7,481 bases of DNA from Elusimicrobiota bacterium (GTDB lineage Bacteria > Elusimicrobiota > Elusimicrobia > 2-02-FULL-39-32), in contig JAHFBY010000071.1 of assembly GCA_023249835.1 (NCBI GenBank), positions 1 to 7,481 of the forward strand. Direction: 5' to 3'. This document shows, piece after piece, positions 5,488 through 7,481 of this stretch. Numbering within the stretch: position 1 is the first letter of the stretch; each line of letters opens with the position of its first letter. Position numbers and translations under genes: made by a program. The notes beneath the pieces were generated by a model that was not told where the DNA came from, did not search any database, and was given only the letters and a program-made list of their open reading frames with translations.

Positions 5488-5687
5488 CGCCAATGGAGGC
5501 CTAATTGTTTTGCTATCTTATCAATCGGAATGGAATGACTTGGGGAGTGAACGGATTTTTTAAGGCGCTGTAAAACGCTCTCTTTAACCTTTAAGCCGCT
5601 GTCAGGATCGCCTAAAAGCTCTTTAATTTTCTCTTCTACAATTTCTTCTAATAGAGGCTTTATTTTCTGTAATTGTAATTTCGTCAT
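5484..5687 (-). CDS. Small antitoxin-like protein (type II TA type), probably orphan
   Basis: A 67-aa acidic/basic helical protein. Residues 1-26 are an amphipathic helix rich in Glu/Lys (IKPLLEEIVEEKIKELL), followed by GDPDSGLKVKESVLQRLKKS (26-45) and a C-terminal IPIDKIAKQLGLHW (53-66). The LLGDPD-x-GL-x-[LV]-x-x-x-V-x-x-RL-x-x-S pattern followed by a short IAKxLGL helix is familiar from small antitoxins encoded just upstream of RelE/ParE-type toxins. ATG 5687 follows GAGAG by a short spacing and a near-consensus promoter, giving a leader of about a dozen bases. Downstream there is only the 16-codon stub, so no intact toxin is present. The gene sits inside the 327-bp unit bounded by the 30-bp direct repeats. 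Family call is by pattern; DNA binding and autoregulation are unproven. Confidence 0.6.
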   Translation of the reverse strand: MTKLQLQKIKPLLEEIVEEKIKELLGDPDSGLKVKESVLQRLKKSVHSPSHSIPIDKIAKQLGLHWR

Positions 5688-5706
5688 TTTAGTTTCTCTC
5701 GTTATA

Positions 5707-5735
5707 ATTATATCGGCTATTCATTATTTAGTCAA
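5707..5735 (-). promoter_or_regulatory. Near-consensus sigma70-type promoter for the antitoxin-like gene
   Basis: Minus strand: TTGACT (5735-5730), 17-bp spacer, TATAAT (5712-5707). That is five of six and six of six matches at ideal spacing. The start site should fall near 5700, about 12 nt before the ATG at 5687. It is the best promoter in the window, and it lies inside the unit bounded by the direct repeats, so the unit carries its own promoter. Confidence 0.8.
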
Positions 5736-5761
5736 CCATAAAATTCACTAAATCTACCGGG

Positions 5762-5791
5762 ATTTATTGCCAGGCGGGATTGTAAAGGGGT
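5762..5791. repeat. 30-bp direct repeat, copy B (3' end of the receiver-like gene)
   Basis: Partner of 5435-5464. It contains the last codons of the receiver-like gene (LYNPAWQ and the stop). Together the two copies bracket the antitoxin-like gene, in the way attachment sites bracket an element inserted at the 3' end of a gene, or as traces of a local duplication. Confidence 0.9.
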
Positions 5792-6246
5792 CGGTCGGGA
5801 TTAGGGAGCGAAGACATCATTTGTTTTAGCGGGGAGCCGGCAACGGGTTTATATAAAAAGCCCATGGCCAAGGCCGACCGGGGGTCGTCTATAATTTCGG
5901 CGCGGTATTTGCGCTCAAACATCAGCACTAAGGGGATTTTGCTCGCTGTTTTTTTAATGTTTTCTAGTAAACGCCATTGAACTTCACCGTTAAAAACCGG
6001 GTTCATAAAAACCATTTTGGGGCGCTCAAAAAAAAGAGCAAGGACGCCTTCCCTGCCGCCGGAAGCGCGTTCAATGGTGTATCCCAACTCGCGGCCAACG
6101 GAAAATATTTCCGCGCACTCGGAAATATACAGTTCGGAAAATTCTTCGTCAATGATGAGTATTTTTTTGCCGCGATCTTTTTCTTCAAACTTAGATTTCC
6201 AGCGCAACAAGTCCAATTCGCTCACAACCGCAGAACCCTCATTCAT
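5764..6246 (-). CDS. Pseudo-receiver (CheY-like) protein lacking the phosphoacceptor Asp
   Basis: A 160-aa protein with a receiver fold at about 27-146. The first strand and acidic cluster are present (KILIIDEE, Asp33-Glu34), the family's third strand reads PKMVFMNP with Asn82 where the phosphorylated Asp is expected, the fourth strand IPLVLMFE lacks the usual Thr/Ser switch residue, and the conserved Lys is kept (YKP, Lys133). The N-terminal 26 residues are polar and helical and the C-terminal tail after 146 is short, with no output domain. It should therefore not be controlled by standard Asp phosphorylation and may act by protein binding. The ATG at 6246 overlaps the stop of the membrane-protein gene by 4 nt (ATGA), so the two are translationally coupled. 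Its last codons lie in the 30-bp direct repeat. Confidence 0.75.
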   Translation of the reverse strand: MNEGSAVVSELDLLRWKSKFEEKDRGKKILIIDEEFSELYISECAEIFSVGRELGYTIERASGGREGVLALFFERPKMVFMNPVFNGEVQWRLLENIKKTASKIPLVLMFERKYRAEIIDDPRSALAMGFLYKPVAGSPLKQMMSSLPNPDRPLYNPAWQ

Positions 6247-6899
6247 ACCGGCTTTTCCTCCCCTTTCGGCGGCTTAACTTTTTTTGGATTTTTTAACCGA
6301 TACTGTTTATAAAATAGATAAAGGCCAAAAGAACTAAAGATGACGAACAACGCCGTACCCACGATAAATTGGGCTTTAACGTAACGCAAATCCATGTGCA
6401 TGAGGTAAGCCGTTACGCTGGGCCCCTCCATGTCATAGGGGTAACGCGAACTTAAAATGTATTTGCCGGCGCGGTCCACCGCGAACAAAAACAAAGGGAA
6501 TTGGTTGTTTGATTTTTCCGTGACGTAGGGAGTAGAAGGCATGCGCCGAATTTCCACGACCTCAGTTTCCATCTTGTCCGACATAAAATATTCGATCTCG
6601 TTTAACCGGGTTTCAATGCCTTTATCTTTGCCGCTCAAATAGGTGAGGGCGATGTAGGAGCCGGGAACTTTAATATCGATTTGGGACTCTCCCGGCACGG
6701 GAAAAACGTTGGGACGTTCCCGCGCGGTTTGGACAACGGGGATCAAACCCAAAATTAAAAACACGAGCCCCGCGCACAGGCAGAAAAAACCCGACCCATA
6801 CCTGGGTAAAACAATTCTTCCTTGGGACCACTTATCTAAATAATCTCTGAGCGCGGTTTTGATTTTAAAAGATTTTTTTTCTTGCGGTTTGTTTTCCAT
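6243..6899 (-). CDS. Two-pass membrane protein with extracytoplasmic domain, unknown family
   Basis: A 218-aa protein. A basic cytoplasmic N-tail (1-34) is followed by a membrane segment at about 37-56 (GFFCLCAGLVFLILGLIPVV), a domain of about 118 residues (57-175) outside the membrane, a second segment at about 176-196 (AQFIVGTALFVIFSSFGLYL), and a Lys/Pro-rich cytoplasmic tail. The outer domain has two similar strand patterns, VPGSYIALTYL (78-88) and RAGKYILSSRYP (143-154), suggesting a small beta-sandwich. No enzymatic motif is visible and I do not recognise the family. It is co-transcribed with the pseudo-receiver (4-nt overlap), so a sensor or anchor that passes a signal to that protein is plausible. 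The predicted mRNA start lies only about 4 nt before the ATG. Confidence 0.7.
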   Translation of the reverse strand: MENKPQEKKSFKIKTALRDYLDKWSQGRIVLPRYGSGFFCLCAGLVFLILGLIPVVQTARERPNVFPVPGESQIDIKVPGSYIALTYLSGKDKGIETRLNEIEYFMSDKMETEVVEIRRMPSTPYVTEKSNNQFPLFLFAVDRAGKYILSSRYPYDMEGPSVTAYLMHMDLRYVKAQFIVGTALFVIFSSFGLYLFYKQYRLKNPKKVKPPKGEEKPV

Positions 6900-6909
6900 A
6901 ACCTGAAAT

Positions 6910-6938
6910 ATTATAGATTAAAACGCGGCATTTCACAA
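6910..6938 (-). promoter_or_regulatory. Promoter of the membrane-protein/pseudo-receiver operon
   Basis: Minus strand: TTGTGA (6938-6933), 17-bp spacer, TATAAT (6915-6910). The -10 is a perfect match and the -35 matches four of six bases. The start site should fall near 6903, leaving about 4 nt before ATG 6899, so the transcript would be nearly leaderless; no Shine-Dalgarno is visible before the ATG. Its -35 overlaps that of the divergent promoter. Confidence 0.65.
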
Positions 6939-6960
6939 ACCCTTAAAAAAATTGTAGAAT
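6932..6960 (+). promoter_or_regulatory. Promoter of the FIST-domain gene
   Basis: Plus strand: TTCACA (6932-6937), 17-bp spacer, TAGAAT (6955-6960), each hexamer matching five of six consensus bases. The start site should fall near 6967, only about 5 nt before ATG 6972. The GGAG at 6965-6968 would then lie at the very 5' end of the mRNA, so translation may be nearly leaderless. Confidence 0.65.
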
Positions 6961-6971
6961 CGTCGGAGTTT

Positions 6972-7481
6972 ATGAAATGGTCCTCGGCGGTATCGCAAAC
7001 TCAAAGTTTTGAAAAAGCGCTCAAAGAGTGCGGACGAAAAATCCGCCGGGAGATGAGCGAACCTATTGACCTACTGCTCGTGTTCGTTTCCCCCCACCAC
7101 GAACGTTTCTACCGCCAAGCGCCGGAACTCCTGCAAAAAGAATTTAACCCTAAAGTGATCTTAGGCTGCACCGCCGGAGGCATTATTGGGGACGCCAAAG
7201 AAGTGGAAAACGCTCCCGCGCTTTCCGTCACTTGCGGCGTTTTGCCCGGAGTGGAAATTTTGCCTTTTTCTTTTTTAAACGACGCCATGCCCGACTCTGA
7301 CGCCCGCCCCAAAGCTTGGCACGAACTTTTTGGCGTCACGCCGGACAAAGAGCCCCAATTCATACTTTTGGGCGATCCTTTTACCATGGACGCGGACAAA
7401 CTCGTCATGGGCATAGACTACGCCTACCAAAGAAGCATTAAAATCGGCGGTCTGGCCAGCGCGGCGCGCAAACCGCAGGAA
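6972..7481 (+). CDS. FIST-domain sensory protein, N-terminal part
   Basis: 170 codons are present with no stop; the gene runs off the right edge. The start MKWSSAVSQ and the helix ALKECGRKIRREM, followed by IDLLLVFVSPHH (32-43), VILGCTAGGIIGD (62-74), VEILPFSFL (94-102) and FILLGDPFTMDADKL (130-144), then IGGLASA (158-164), match the N-terminal FIST domain, a presumed small-ligand sensing domain found alone or fused to signalling outputs. Any FIST_C or output domain would lie beyond the window. The ATG at 6972 gives the standard family N terminus; an ATG at 6977 is out of frame. It is divergent from the membrane-protein/pseudo-receiver pair and shares its control region, suggesting one signalling locus. 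The ligand cannot be told from the sequence. Confidence 0.85.
   Translation, partial: MKWSSAVSQTQSFEKALKECGRKIRREMSEPIDLLLVFVSPHHERFYRQAPELLQKEFNPKVILGCTAGGIIGDAKEVENAPALSVTCGVLPGVEILPFSFLNDAMPDSDARPKAWHELFGVTPDKEPQFILLGDPFTMDADKLVMGIDYAYQRSIKIGGLASAARKPQE

Noticed and set aside
5435..5791. CRISPR array or insertion sequence
   Set aside because: Only two direct repeats, spaced 327 bp with a gene between them; no transposase, no terminal inverted repeats and no cas gene.
5977..6312. Open frames of 61-111 codons on both strands over the pseudo-receiver gene
   Set aside because: They overlap a receiver fold with clear motifs and have no features of their own.
7109..7414. Minus-strand 101-codon frame
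   Set aside because: Antisense to the FIST-domain gene, which has family motifs throughout.

Overview
The window reads as DNA from a diderm, Gram-negative-type bacterium. It encodes several secreted proteins, a periplasmic PapD-like chaperone and an outer-membrane PorV-type barrel. The mix of a PorV/PorQ barrel, a CHU_C/FlgD-like C-terminal domain and FIST/receiver signalling genes is reminiscent of uncultivated diderm phyla such as Elusimicrobiota, Omnitrophota or Margulisbacteria. That placement is impression only; no rRNA or other marker is present.

Left two thirds (positions 1-5098, all minus strand): one tightly packed five-gene operon for the cell surface. In transcription order these are (i) a secreted 307-aa protein of unrecognised family (4100-5023), (ii) a two-domain periplasmic chaperone-like protein (3297-4097), (iii) a 487-aa secreted protein with an N-terminal carbohydrate-binding-like domain and a C-terminal domain homologous to the whole of protein (i) (1703-3166), (iv) a secreted multidomain protein ending in a type-B type IX secretion/FlgD-like domain (442-1710), and (v) a PorV/PorQ-type outer-membrane barrel cut by the window edge (1-440). 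Gaps are 2 nt, 130 nt (with a hairpin), an 8-nt overlap and 1 nt. The layout (single-domain subunit, chaperone, lectin-plus-subunit protein) copies the logic of chaperone-usher pili such as FimA/FimC/FimH, but with much larger and unrelated-looking subunits, no usher in view, and a PorV-like barrel at the end. This is the best candidate here for an undescribed surface system.

Positions 5099-5436 are a gene-poor, AT-rich leader/promoter region with a 12-bp perfect inverted repeat and an 11-bp tandem repeat. Next to it is a 327-bp unit bounded by two copies of a 30-bp direct repeat (one mismatch). One copy is the 3' end of a receiver-like gene. The other is fused to what looks like the first codons of a lost RelE/ParE-type toxin, directly after an antitoxin-like gene (5484-5687) that has its own near-consensus promoter.

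Positions 5764-7481 form a signalling-type locus: a pseudo-receiver lacking the phosphoacceptor Asp (5764-6246) is co-transcribed with a two-pass membrane protein (6243-6899). A FIST-domain sensor gene (6972 onward, plus strand, incomplete) is transcribed divergently from a promoter whose -35 box overlaps that of the membrane-protein promoter. No tRNA, rRNA, CRISPR array or transposase was seen.
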